Source of the DNA: Symbiodinium natans
Lineage: Eukaryota; Sar; Dinophyceae; Suessiales; Symbiodiniaceae
Assembly: GCA_905221605.1 (NCBI GenBank)
Contig: CAJNDS010001913.1
Location: forward strand, 647,064 to 711,063
DNA: 64,000 bases
Reading direction: 5' to 3'
Below, one piece after another: positions 39,701-49,700 of this stretch. Every line of letters starts with the position of its first letter. Position 1 is the first letter of the stretch. A program made the translations under genes and the position numbers. The notes beneath the pieces were generated by a model that was not told the origin of the DNA, made no database searches, and saw nothing but the letters and a program-made list of their open reading frames with translations.

Positions 39701-41146
39701 CCTAGGAGTGAATGGTTGGAATGGTTTTCGGGGTCGTCTTCGAGTCTGTCTTATTCTGTTTGGGGTCAAGTGTTTAGGCTAAACCCGAAGCCCTAAACCC
39801 TAAACCCTAAACCCTAAACCCTAAACCCTAAACCCTAAACCCTAAACCTTAACCCCCCCAGAACCTTAAAGCCTTACAAGCTTCTAGACCGGCTCAGTTG
39901 CCTCGCCACGAATGAAGCACCAGCTGTGCAAGAAGTTTAGGGTTGCGGGTTTAGGGTTTACGGTTATGACCCGGATTAAGCCCTGATGTTATTCTTTTTT
40001 GTTCGGTTGGGGTCCCTTCTCATCCTCTTGAATCCCCAAGCAAGGGTATTGTTTTTGCTAGGCTACTCCTGGGTGTAGTCACATCAGATCCGGCTGTCGA
40101 TTCTGTGAATCAGTGAATAAGTGTATGGTATTAGCAGAAACAGCTGTTAAAGATTTAGCCGTGGTGGGTGAGTGGTACCCCTTTAGCCCTTTTTTGGTTC
40201 TGCGCAACTTCAAGAAGGGTACCCTTATTGTAAGATGGTTGCTTGGCTACCAAGGTTAAAGATGTAGCAATACTGACCGAACCATTGTTAGACCTATAGT
40301 TGTTAATAGTTAAGTTTAGTTGTTTTTTGTTCCGGGGAATTGGATTGGAATATTCCCCTTATATTAACAGTCTTTAGTAGGGATGAGAATCGGGGGTACT
40401 ACGATCTTTATTGAGTGGGAACATCCTAAGGTTTAGTTGTTGTGGGTCTAGGACTGTTCAGTGCAGAATTTCGGGGCGTCGAGCTTAAAACCCTAAACCC
40501 TAAACCCTCAACCCTAAATCCAAAACCTTAAACCCTAAATCCTAAACCCTAACTCTAAACCTTAAACCCTAAACCCTAAACCCACTGCACGTGCTGCCTG
40601 AGACTTCCGCCGAATCTCAGCCTTCAACGCCCCGTTCGAAGTCCGGCACCCTGAACTTACCCGAACCCTGAACCTAAGTCTAAACCCTAAGCCCTAAACC
40701 TTAAACCTTAAACCCTAAACCTTAACCCCCAGACCCTAAACCTTCAACCCCGAACCCCAAACCCTGAACCCTAACCACCCAAAAGAGACATGCACCAGTC
40801 GTCGGCCATCCCGAAATGCCTCGTCCACAGCTACTCGGCCATCGAAGCATGAGGCCGAAGTCCTAATCTGACCCCGCCGTCACAACCTGGAAGCTGACCT
40901 TTAACCTTAACCTTCAACCTGAAACCTTTAACCTTAAACCTGAAGCCTTACACCTTAAACATGAAACCTTAAACCTTAAACCCTGAGCCTTAAACCTTAA
41001 CCTGAAACATTAAACCTTAAACCTCAAGCCTTGAGCTATGAGCCTTAAAGATTAAAGCTTAAACCCTACACCCAGAGCCCTAAAACCTAAGCCTGCGGTT
41101 GATATGAACTGATTTTGAGATTCCCTGACTCACACAAGATTACATA
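39701..41146. repeat. CCCTAAA tracts, CCTTAAA variants, decayed foldbacks
   Basis: CCCTAAA 39,795-39,848 and 40,490-40,580, variants 40,650-40,780, and CCTTAAAC/CCTGAAAC arrays 40,895-41,060. A family C trace is at 40,165-40,245. A family E copy lies at 40,348-40,425 (ATATTCCCC / GTGGGAACAT ends, inner TAGTAGGGAT). No gene is supported. Confidence 0.65.
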
Positions 41147-41273
41147 ATGAATAGCAAGGTACCTCGAATGATCCCGCCCCAAGGCCGCCCCAGAGACCTC
41201 TCAAAGCGACGATGGAGGACTTATTTGTGTGTTTCTGAAAATAGAGAAATCCTTAAAACATACACCCAAATAG

Positions 41274-41305
<32 letters not shown>

Positions 41306-41381
41306 TATACATATATATATATATATACATATACATATAGTAATATTAATATTAATATTCATATGAATATTCATATTAATA
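41147..41381. repeat. TA microsatellite and AATATTCATATG palindromes next to the LTR
   Basis: TATATA runs (41,276-41,335) are followed by ATTAATATTAATATTCATAT inverted motifs up to the LTR boundary. No target-site duplication matches the sequence beyond 58,331. Confidence 0.85.
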
Positions 41382-41681
41382 TGTGAAGTCGACCAGCACT
41401 GGACTTGCACTAAGCCAATGCAATCACAGCCCGGTCACGCTGTTTTACGACTTCGCGAGTTCAAGCACTTGTGCAGCTACGCCTGAGTGCGTCCGGTCGG
41501 ACCGCACAGCAACCTAAGAGCTACTGTACGAAACTACCGTGCTCAAAGGCACAAGCTCGGTACTTGAGCCAAAACATTGGCATTGTTACGAATTGCAAAA
41601 CTACGCATGCAAAGGAAAACTACTACAGTACTGGCCCTGGCAGCTTTGCACATGCAGCGTGCGTGCATAGACCTGCTCACA
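41382..41681 (-). repeat. 3' LTR of the retrotransposon
   Basis: The 300-bp repeat begins TGTGAAGTCGACCAG and ends GACCTGCTCACA on the + strand, with the 5-bp inverted termini TGTGA/TCACA. On the coding strand it contains TTTTGGCTCAAG (complement of 41,563-41,574), identical to the 3' end of the dinoflagellate spliced leader. Confidence 0.9.
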
Positions 41682-41691
41682 TTCGCCCCTC
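41682..41691 (-). promoter_or_regulatory. Polypurine tract
   Basis: The coding strand reads GAGGGGCGAA immediately before the 3' LTR, the expected site and composition for plus-strand priming. Confidence 0.65.
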
Positions 41692-42351
41692 AGCCGAGGC
41701 TTCCAACTCATCTCGAGTTCGGAGTGCAGCATGCACTCGCGCTGAACACAGAAAGGGAAGGGAGAGGGTGTCGCGTGCGACCGCGGTGGTCCGCACATCA
41801 TGAGCATTGGCATGCGGCAGGGACGCTAGCCCGCACCACCAAAACGAACGCACGACGACAGCACCCTTTCCCTGAAGGTCCTCACCCTTTTGCTGGTGGG
41901 CGAGGCTCCTGAATCCTCGAGCTGGTCTCTAGCTGCCAGTACGCAGACTATGGTACAAATGGTACACTGTACAAACTACCGGCCCTAAGCTACGGCTACG
42001 GCTACTCACCTATCCAGAACTACCCTACGGGCTACCGGACTCAGCGAGAGCCGCGCACATTGCTTGTGCCGCAGCCAGTGCAACTCGCACGCGCTTCGGC
42101 GAGCGCACTGCCGCGACCAGGACACGGTCCGCAGCACCTGCAAAAGAGCTCCCTCGACAAGAGGGGCCACAGGCAGGGCGGAGAAGAAAAGTGCGGGGAA
42201 TGCAAAATGGGCAGGCTTCCAACCTGCCGCGGCTTTTCGCCCGCAGTCACGCAAAAGAAAGTGCAAAAGGTTGGCGAAGCAACGTGCCGTGCTGCAACGC
42301 CTGCTCTGATAATGCGTGGATGCATACCACGCCGCGCCAACTGGCCGCAGC
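41692..42351 (-). other. 3' untranslated region of the retrotransposon
   Basis: 660 bp between the nuclease stop codon and the polypurine tract. Open frames on both strands are short or are shadows of the nuclease frame. The second copy has a 21-bp insertion in the corresponding place (62,197-62,217). Confidence 0.6.
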
Positions 42352-44535
42352 CTACTCGATACCCTGTGGAGCAGTGTTGGGGGCACGAGTGGCGTTGCCA
42401 GCAACGTTGGAGCTACTGGCTCGCTCCAACTGAGGGCGCTTTGCAACCGCCTCATCGAGGGAGAATGCCTCAGCCGACACCCTCTGGAAATCCTCGACGT
42501 AGGACTGCGCGACAGGGTGCGTCTTGGGGACCTCAAGCTTAAGCCCTGCCTCCGCATTGGCTTTGCTGCTTGTGGTAAAATTGAGGCTCCCAATCAGCAC
42601 CACCGCGCCGTCAGGCCGCAGTAGGCAAAGGGCTTTGGCATGGTGCAGCCCTTGAATCCCGGTGCCTACCTTAGCCCCGCGGCCGTCGCGAGCATAGGCG
42701 TCGCGCAAGGATGTGCCGCAACCCACCTTCACCTCGGCACCTGCGGCCGCCAATCGCTTCAACGCTCGCCACTGAAGCTTGGTGCGGTGGCATTGTCCCA
42801 TGTCGGCGACAATCCTAACGCTTGCGCCCTTGCCAAGCGACGCTTCGATTGCCTCGATGCAGGATGGGCAATCTAAGCTGTAAGCCCGGATGTAGATCAC
42901 ATCCTCTGCTGCTCCGGAACCAAGCAGCGTTTGGGCGGCCTGAATGTATGGCCCGCCCGCAAGGAATTCCGCTTCTTTGACTGGAGAACTCCTAGCGGGG
43001 GCTGGGCCCTTGTTCCTCCGGCCTGGCGTGCGCGCCACAGTGGCAGTGGCGGCACGTTGCACGGAGCCGGAATGTGCGTGGGCTGCGCTCGCTCCATCTG
43101 CTGGGGCCGCGGCCAGGTCACGACCCGCGAGCCCCTGAAAGCAGGAGAGCCCGCGGCTCTTGGCCGCGAGTTGGGAGAAACACCCTTCACCGTTCCCCAA
43201 ACCCAACACCACCTTACCTAGGGCATCGGAGGCGGTACTCCGAATGGAGTCTGTGAGCGCAGGACCCGCGCCTCGCTGGGCCGCGTGCAAAAACCCTAAG
43301 GAACGAGCGGTGTCCATTGCGGCATCGCAATGCCCGCAGCGTCCTTCTGCCAGGTAAGCACGACAGCCACAGGCAGCTGTCTCCTCCTTGAGATGCACCC
43401 AAACCTTATGGGTCACCCCTTTCTTGGTGCTCGCGACCTCAAACGTCGCTTCGGAGCCAAGGAGCTGAGACAGCCGCGCCTCAGGGGCCGCGGTGTTGCC
43501 ATGTCGCAAATGCGCAATGCGATTGGCAACGGCACGACTCACGTACCACAGAACAGCACCGCACAAGATCACTACCACGAGAGTGATGGCTGTCCCGGCG
43601 ACCCACACGGTCCGCCTGGCCCCATGGCCGATTTCCTCGACAACGTCGGCCGAAACCGTTGCAACCGCGTGCATGGAGTCCTCGACAACATGCACAACCC
43701 CGCGGTGCAACTGCAAGGCAATCGGCGCCGACGCTGCAGCCGCCAGGCCCCACCAGCCGTTGATGTTCCCGTTGAGGGCGTGCATCAACCGATTGAGGAG
43801 CCCGCGACCCAGGAAAAAGGGGGTCCGCGGCGGAAGCGGAACACTCGGCGGCGGCCGGGCCGACCCGCACGGGAAAGCTGGGACCCAGCTTGTGCTTGGG
43901 CGGGGTTGGAGCGCGGCAACAATGCCCGCGGCGAAAGCGCCCCAGGCGTACTTGCCCCTCCCCTTGGGCTTGCCCTTGGCATCGGACTTGCCTCTGCCCT
44001 TCGGCTTGCCCTGGCCCTTGCCACGGGCGTCTGCCCAAGCACCCCACGGGTCGCGGCCCTTGCCGTGCGTCGCCTCCTCGCGACGTCTCTTGCCGCCCCT
44101 CTTCTTGTGTTTGCTTCTAAGAAGAGGCTGGATCGTTTCCTGATCCATCGCGCGATTGGCCAGAAGGATCTCGTACTCCAGCTCATCTTGGCTGCTCTCG
44201 GAGCCCGAGTCCCTCTGTTCGCCGCGCCGCGGATCCGGGATCCCGCGGGACACGACCTCTGCCAAGCGGAGGGGTGTGCTGCACCTAAAGCACAGCTGCC
44301 TGAATGAAAGGTTCCATTCATAGCAGTTAGGACACTGCCACCCTGCTATGCGGAGCGCTTCGCTGATGTGATCATCGCGCTCCGCCTTCTCCGCCTGGCG
44401 CCGCTCCCGCTTCTTGGCGCGCTCGGCCGCCTGCGCCTCCTCGGCCGCCTGGAGGGCTTCAGCGAGTTCCTCATCGCTGAGGAGCCTCGCGGTATCTGCC
44501 CGCGCTTGTTGGTCTTCAAGCTCTTCGGCAGAAAA
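42352..44535 (-). CDS. RanBP2 finger - SWIM finger - membrane helix - PLD-type nuclease
   Basis: The open frame extends up to 44,886, but sequence upstream of about 44,530 is out of frame with the real protein. Numbering from 44,886: RanBP2-type finger at 183-202 (W-x-C-x2-C-x3-N-x6-C-x2-C, exactly canonical); Lys/Gly-rich linker 280-312; hydrophobic helix 427-450; SWIM finger C506-x-C508-x8-C517-x-H519; and a phospholipase-D-like domain about 660-800 with RIVADMGQ and catalytic HHAK (H749, K751), D759 and GSLNFT. A single HKD motif is the arrangement of Nuc/MitoPLD (Zucchini)-type nucleases, which act as dimers on nucleic acid or phospholipid. The product could be a membrane-anchored nuclease used in the element's RNA life cycle; that role is inference. 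The same protein is encoded in the second copy at 62,706-64,000. Confidence 0.75.
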   Translation of the reverse strand, partial: FSAEELEDQQARADTARLLSDEELAEALQAAEEAQAAERAKKRERRQAEKAERDDHISEALRIAGWQCPNCYEWNLSFRQLCFRCSTPLRLAEVVSRGIPDPRRGEQRDSGSESSQDELEYEILLANRAMDQETIQPLLRSKHKKRGGKRRREEATHGKGRDPWGAWADARGKGQGKPKGRGKSDAKGKPKGRGKYAWGAFAAGIVAALQPRPSTSWVPAFPCGSARPPPSVPLPPRTPFFLGRGLLNRLMHALNGNINGWWGLAAAASAPIALQLHRGVVHVVEDSMHAVATVSADVVEEIGHGARRTVWVAGTAITLVVVILCGAVLWYVSRAVANRIAHLRHGNTAAPEARLSQLLGSEATFEVASTKKGVTHKVWVHLKEETAACGCRAYLAEGRCGHCDAAMDTARSLGFLHAAQRGAGPALTDSIRSTASDALGKVVLGLGNGEGCFSQLAAKSRGLSCFQGLAGRDLAAAPADGASAAHAHSGSVQRAATATVARTPGRRNKGPAPARSSPVKEAEFLAGGPYIQAAQTLLGSGAAEDVIYIRAYSLDCPSCIEAIEASLGKGASVRIVADMGQCHRTKLQWRALKRLAAAGAEVKVGCGTSLRDAYARDGRGAKVGTGIQGLHHAKALCLLRPDGAVVLIGSLNFTTSSKANAEAGLKLEVPKTHPVAQSYVEDFQRVSAEAFSLDEAVAKRPQLERASSSNVAGNATRAPNTAPQGIE

Positions 44536-45457
44536 ACCTCCGCCGCCATTGCTCCGGCGCGGTTTCGGGATCCACCTCCCACCACCCGATGTCGATCCCA
44601 TTGATCCATCGGCCGTCGCACGGGGCGCCCGCATTCGGGCCGCCCGCATGCGTGGTGAGGCACTGGTCCTCGGTAACCGGGTTAATGGCTTCGCAGAAGA
44701 AGCACCGCCAGCTGCCGTAGGGGTAAAAGCGGCCTTCGACGTAGGCTCGGTTGGCTGGGAGGGCGACCTCGTCCGCCTCATCCGCGGTGGCAGCCTCCAT
44801 CTCAACCGAGACCTCCTCGTCCTTGACGACCTCAGCCTCCTCCTCCTGTTCCTCCTTGACCAGGGGCTCTTCCTCCTCCCGGCCAACCTTGAGGTGGGAC
44901 TCAGTGCGAACCTCGGCGCGCATCAAAATGACGTCAAGGCTATCCGCGGCTGGGTCGCCCGCGAAGAAGGAGTCGATCTCCTTGGCATGGAGATCGTCAA
45001 GAGGCGTCACCAGGTCCGGCGAGTAATCTCGCTTGGAGCGACGCTCGGCCAGGCGTCGCTGGACGTCCCCCTTCGGCGGCTCGAGGGCCCGCCCGCGCGG
45101 AGCGGCCTTCCGCGGAGGCTCGGGCACGGCCTCCTCCGTGGGCTCGCTCTTGGGCGTGGACCCTCCATCGCTTCCCTCTGGAGCACCAGGGGGGTCCAGC
45201 TCGGGGTCGTCGCGAAGCCACCCCGGCGGATGGCTACCACCATAGATGTGGTGCGATCCATCCTCAAGCTGGATTCGGTCCCCTCGCCTCAGGAGCGGGA
45301 CTCTCGAGTGATCGTACCCGTTGGCTTTGTGGTACCTAATCACTCGGAGCATGCGCCAGTCCTGACGAAAAGGGTCAAGAGGTGCGGAGGGGCTGATCCC
45401 CAGGTTGGGCGGAAGAGAGGCGCCATGGCAGGCCGCCCGCATCCCGGAGCCGAACAT
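44516..45457 (-). CDS. Acidic linker segment with second RanBP2-like finger
   Basis: This 313-codon frame begins at an ATG (45,455-45,457), but is probably continuous by frameshift with the KptA-like frame upstream (about 45,400) and with the nuclease frame downstream (about 44,530). Residues 100-235 are strongly acidic and Pro-rich. Residues 250-266 match the first three ligands of a RanBP2 finger (W250-x-C252-x2-C255-x3-N259-x6-C266), while the fourth Cys is displaced (C281 region). RanBP2 fingers bind single-stranded RNA or ubiquitin. The function in a retrotransposon is not known. Confidence 0.55.
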   Translation of the reverse strand: MFGSGMRAACHGASLPPNLGISPSAPLDPFRQDWRMLRVIRYHKANGYDHSRVPLLRRGDRIQLEDGSHHIYGGSHPPGWLRDDPELDPPGAPEGSDGGSTPKSEPTEEAVPEPPRKAAPRGRALEPPKGDVQRRLAERRSKRDYSPDLVTPLDDLHAKEIDSFFAGDPAADSLDVILMRAEVRTESHLKVGREEEEPLVKEEQEEEAEVVKDEEVSVEMEAATADEADEVALPANRAYVEGRFYPYGSWRCFFCEAINPVTEDQCLTTHAGGPNAGAPCDGRWINGIDIGWWEVDPETAPEQWRRRFFCRRA

Positions 45458-46761
45458 CCGTAGTGGCCGTCAGCGTTGGGGCGAGGCTCCTCTGAGGCTG
45501 AGGCGGACTGGGCGGTCCCGCCTCCCGAAGGCCTGGCGGAACTGCTCGGCCCTGCAGGTCCGGGGGCGTCCTGACCATCGTCAGACACCTCTTCCCCGTC
45601 GGCGCCTTCCCCGGCCGCCCGACTCTCTCCCTCTCGGCGCAGCGTTTTGAGGGACTCCTCACGCTTGGTGATCTTCTCCTCAGCTGCTTGGGCTGCCTCT
45701 TCCTCGAGCGAGTCCTCGGGCTCGAGGACATTGGGGCCCGGGATGTTACGCCTAGGGTACACCTTGGGCTTCGCTGGCACGATCGAAGTCCTAGGCGTCC
45801 CTAAGGGACGCCCTTTGGCCTTAGGCGCGGCCTTAGGAGGGGTAACAGGTTGGGCGGCCCCCGCGGCCATGACACGACCCGCAGGGGCCAGCACAACCGT
45901 CGAGGAGCTCGCCGCGCCACTGCTGGCCGCAGCAGCTTGGGACGCTTGGACCGTGCCCAGTTTCGGTCCTCGCCCCAACGGCGGGTTGGGGCCCGCACTG
46001 GAGTCGCCTAAACTCTTTAGGTCGACACGCAGGACCAACCTATCCACTTCCAACTCAGCTATCAAGTCTGAGTAGACAGGCGAGCCCCTGGGGAGTGCCC
46101 AGATGCGGGAAATGCCGGTGGCCCTAATCTGGCCAGTGAGGGCCACCCCATCCGCTCCTGCATAGATGGGCACTCCGGCGTCCCGCAGGACCGCCAGTCG
46201 GACCTCGACTATGCATGTCGATCCGCGGCGGAACCCGCGCCTTCCGTCCTCCCACTGCGTGGGGCAGTGTCCTAGGACGTAGTGGACCCCGAGGCGGCCT
46301 CCCGGCCCGCCGCCGGGGATCAGGCCGTTCTGCAACAGGCTTGGCACGACATGCAGGTCCGTGCCGTGCCACATGGCCGGGCCATACTGACGGATGAGGT
46401 CGTCGATGGCCGTCTCACTTAGACCCTCCATCATGAACCCCATCGGATGGCCGCAATCGGCAGAGTGGCCTTGGAAGGCACGAAGGAAACCAGCGTGCGA
46501 GGTATCCAACCTCGGTTTCCGCTGGCTGGCGTCGTGCGCGACCGCCTGGTTGTACTGGTTGATGGTGATCCCGAGTTGTTCGATCAACTCATCAACCGGG
46601 TAGAGGCCGCCCGGACCGAACCGGCCTCTGCAGCCACCTTCGCCGTGCCGCATGCATCGGACTAGCAGGCGCTGCACGTCGTCTATCGTGGGCGGGCCCT
46701 TCCGCCCCTTAGGGCCTGGGCTCTTGCTCTTGCCCCTGCCCTTAGACCCTCCTCCACCCAT
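45340..46761 (-). CDS. KptA/Tpt1-like RNA 2'-phosphotransferase domain protein
   Basis: The frame is open from 47,001, with the first ATG at 46,761 (MGGGGSKGRGKSKSPG). In open-frame numbering the enzyme-like domain is at about 105-305: VRCMRHG (115-120), a winged-helix-like part (GPGGLYPVDELIEQLG), RAFQGHS (174-180), WHGT (211-214) followed by LLQNGLIPG, RLGVHYVLG (236-244) and PIYAGADGVALTG (278-290). These follow the order of the conserved LRH, RAxQGHS, HGT, R-x-HVHLS and NGVxL motifs of Tpt1/KptA, which removes an internal 2'-phosphate from RNA using NAD+. The VHL part of the third motif is altered. The remaining C-terminus (330-553) is low complexity. It sits between pol and the nuclease; joint action in RNA-end processing is inference. 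Confidence 0.7.
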   Translation of the reverse strand: MGGGGSKGRGKSKSPGPKGRKGPPTIDDVQRLLVRCMRHGEGGCRGRFGPGGLYPVDELIEQLGITINQYNQAVAHDASQRKPRLDTSHAGFLRAFQGHSADCGHPMGFMMEGLSETAIDDLIRQYGPAMWHGTDLHVVPSLLQNGLIPGGGPGGRLGVHYVLGHCPTQWEDGRRGFRRGSTCIVEVRLAVLRDAGVPIYAGADGVALTGQIRATGISRIWALPRGSPVYSDLIAELEVDRLVLRVDLKSLGDSSAGPNPPLGRGPKLGTVQASQAAAASSGAASSSTVVLAPAGRVMAAGAAQPVTPPKAAPKAKGRPLGTPRTSIVPAKPKVYPRRNIPGPNVLEPEDSLEEEAAQAAEEKITKREESLKTLRREGESRAAGEGADGEEVSDDGQDAPGPAGPSSSARPSGGGTAQSASASEEPRPNADGHYGCSAPGCGRPAMAPLFRPTWGSAPPHLLTLFVRTGACSE

Positions 46762-49700
46762 CGCGGCACTGAGGCCCGCGGCTTTGCTGGACCTCCGAGG
46801 GAAACCTGACGCGCCCTTGAGCGGCCAGGACACGGCCCGCTGCAAGGGGCCGGTGTGCAGTAGTGGTAGGCAGCCGCTCCCGCGCGGCCAGGGCACGGCC
46901 CGCAGCGGGGCCTTGTGGTTGACCACGAAGGTCCGGGCGACCAATCGGTCGCTCCCGCGCGGTCTGGTCGCGACCCGCAGCGGGGCGCAGTGCACAGGCA
47001 CGAACGCGGGGAGGGACTACCTACCCTAGGCTCTACAACACACTTGAACCGCTGCGGCGGGGGTTTGGGGAGTTTCCTTAAGGTCTGGGCTTTAAGGCTT
47101 CTACGGCTTCTGCTTCGACCTTGGACCGAACCTCTAGGCCTGCTTCCTAAACACTGGCTGCGGGACAAACGAACGAAGCTGCACGCGACGAACGACGAAA
47201 AATCCTTCTGCCCGCAGACCGGCGACCTGGGAAACGGCCCGCCCCAAACACACCCGCCCTGAACACAGAAACACCCGAACAGCCCCAACATCCTGAGCAT
47301 CAGAACGCGCGTGGGGTGATTCTGGTCCGAGCGCTCCGCGTCATGGTTCGCGCGCTTGGAGTTGTGCGCACCGCGAACGCCTAAGGCTTCAAGAGCAGAC
47401 GACGCGCTCTGCGGAGCCGCGACTGCCCCCTTGGCGCACGCTTCGCGCACCGCCCCCTCGGCTTGGGCATCAGTGAAAAACTGCCCATCAATGACCCTAC
47501 CCGTCCTAACAGTAAGATCATCCACGTAGGCAATCCACTCCTTAGTATACTTAAGGCGCCTACCTCTGCCGGGGGCATAGGCCCTATCAACCACAAAGTT
47601 GAAATCATCTGGGCCGTTAATCGGGCCAAAGGTGAGGCCGACAGGGAGATATTTCCCTGATCTTGCCACAATGGCCAACACCTCGCGAGCACGCTTGGTG
47701 TTCCTAATCTGATTAAACCCACTAACCGCATCCACGAAGGTATACCAAACCGAACCTACTGCGGCGGCGAGCACATCGCTGCCCCGCCGACAATAGTACG
47801 TGGAGCGCTTAATTCGGGCATTCACACGGCGGTAGTCAACCACCAAGCGTCGCTTCCTATGCCGCTTGTAGCTGGGCATTTCCTTGGTCGGAAACGGCGC
47901 AGATCCCCAAGCCGAGCTGCCGCGGATCAACTGACCCCGCTTGCATTCTTCTTCAAGCTTGTCGTCGACCCATTGCGCGGACTCGCCCCTCAGACTGTGA
48001 GGCTGGGACGAGACCGGCGGCCCGGTGGGGATGCAGTCATGGGCGAACTTCCTGACCGTGGTCCTGGTGGTGTCCTCCACCCAGAACCCAGCGGCCTTTC
48101 GCCGTATGACCTCCCTGACGGCTGCGATATCAGCATCGGTCAGCCCGGGTCTGGTTGGTCCAGGCTCGATCTTCAAACCCGACCATACGAGGTCTCTATA
48201 GGCCTCGGTGCGCCTAGGATCCTCCGCGACCTTCTCGCCCGCAAGAGCATAGACCTCAAGGTCAGCCCGGACGGAATCCCAGTCCTTGGCGTCCGCCTTG
48301 GTCCGCCAAAACGCTTCCTTCTCCGCGGCATACTTATCCACCTCCTTATCCAGCTCCGCACGCTCTGCTGGCGTGAGGTCCTCGCCCGAACGCACGTCCG
48401 GGAGGGGAACGACTGGAGAGGGCTGTGGCGCAGCCGCGGCGCTATCTGCACCCGCAGTCGCTGGAAAGCTTTCAACTGCAGCGGTGCACAGCTCTTCTGC
48501 GCCCCTCAGACCAAGGTCCTGGAGCGAGGCGCAGAAAGCCGCTCCTATGAGGTTGTAGTCAGCTTGCGCGCGCTCAACGTGCTTGTGCTGCACTGCGCCC
48601 AACGCATCCGGCCTACTACACCTCAAACCTACCGATTCTAGGCTGAAATCGGCGAGCCACAGGGCCCCGCTCTCAACGAGGTCGCCACGGCCACTGGCCC
48701 GCGCGAACTGGCACATGTCAGCCCGCACGAAAGCCCAAGGCCAGCGTGGCTCTGCGAGCGTCCCAAACAAGGCGCCCCACTCCTCTAGCCGCCAGGGTTC
48801 CCACCCGCCATTGTGTGACTGCAAATGCAGCGCGACGTGGGCGCCCGCGCGCGTGCGTTCCTGCGCACACCGGACGACTAGTTGGAGGAAAGCTCGGGGC
48901 ACATTCTTGCCCTCGAGCCCAATCACGAGCACCTTCGGCTCTGTGCGCAGAACAGCGCCGCTAATGGCCTCTAAGTGCTTTTCTGCGGCCAGGTTCCAGG
49001 TGATCCCGTAGGCCTGCTTGCCTTGCACAAAAGCGGGAACAACCCTGTACCCGTGCCTCCTAGCCGCGTCGGAAACGACCGCGTCACCCCAAGCAACCTC
49101 TAAGACATCGGCCACCCCACCAAGGAAATACTGCCGGAACCAACTCTCGACAGCACCCGACTCCGGGGAAGCCCTAGGCTGCAACGCGCGGGGTTCCGCG
49201 ACCAAGAGGTCCGCGAGGGCCTCTTGGATCGAGAGTACACCCGTGCCGGCGCGAGACGCTCGCTCGAGCGTCCGGTCCTGCAACGAACACGCTCCCTTAT
49301 CCAACTTTCTGGCCGAGGCTGCAGCAAGCACGCCGTCGCGGTTTAGGTCGATTTTGGAAATGATTTCCTTCACAGAAACCGCTTCATGGGCCGGACGGGT
49401 CCCTTCCGAAAGCGTGAGCGCTCCGTCCTCGGCGATATATGCAAGCCGCCATTTGACGCGAACCCCGCTGGCGTCGGGGAGATAGCGATGGACGCCGACC
49501 TGCGCACGGGCCGCATCCACCTGCGTGACCCGTCCTAACCTGCACACCTTCGGGCCTCCACCTACACCCCGATAGGCAATGCGGTCACCAAGGCGGAGGA
49601 CGAAGTCCCTCCCGCGCCTGGTCAGCGTGAACTCCACCTGCTTGGCGTCGCCTTGAACCTGCTGCCCTAAGCTGGGGCGAGACGGGCCGTTCCCGCCGGT

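Noticed and set aside
42640-45463. Long + strand frames (325 and 349 codons among others) inside the retrotransposon
   Set aside because: Antisense shadows caused by high GC; motifs and catalytic residues are all on the minus strand.
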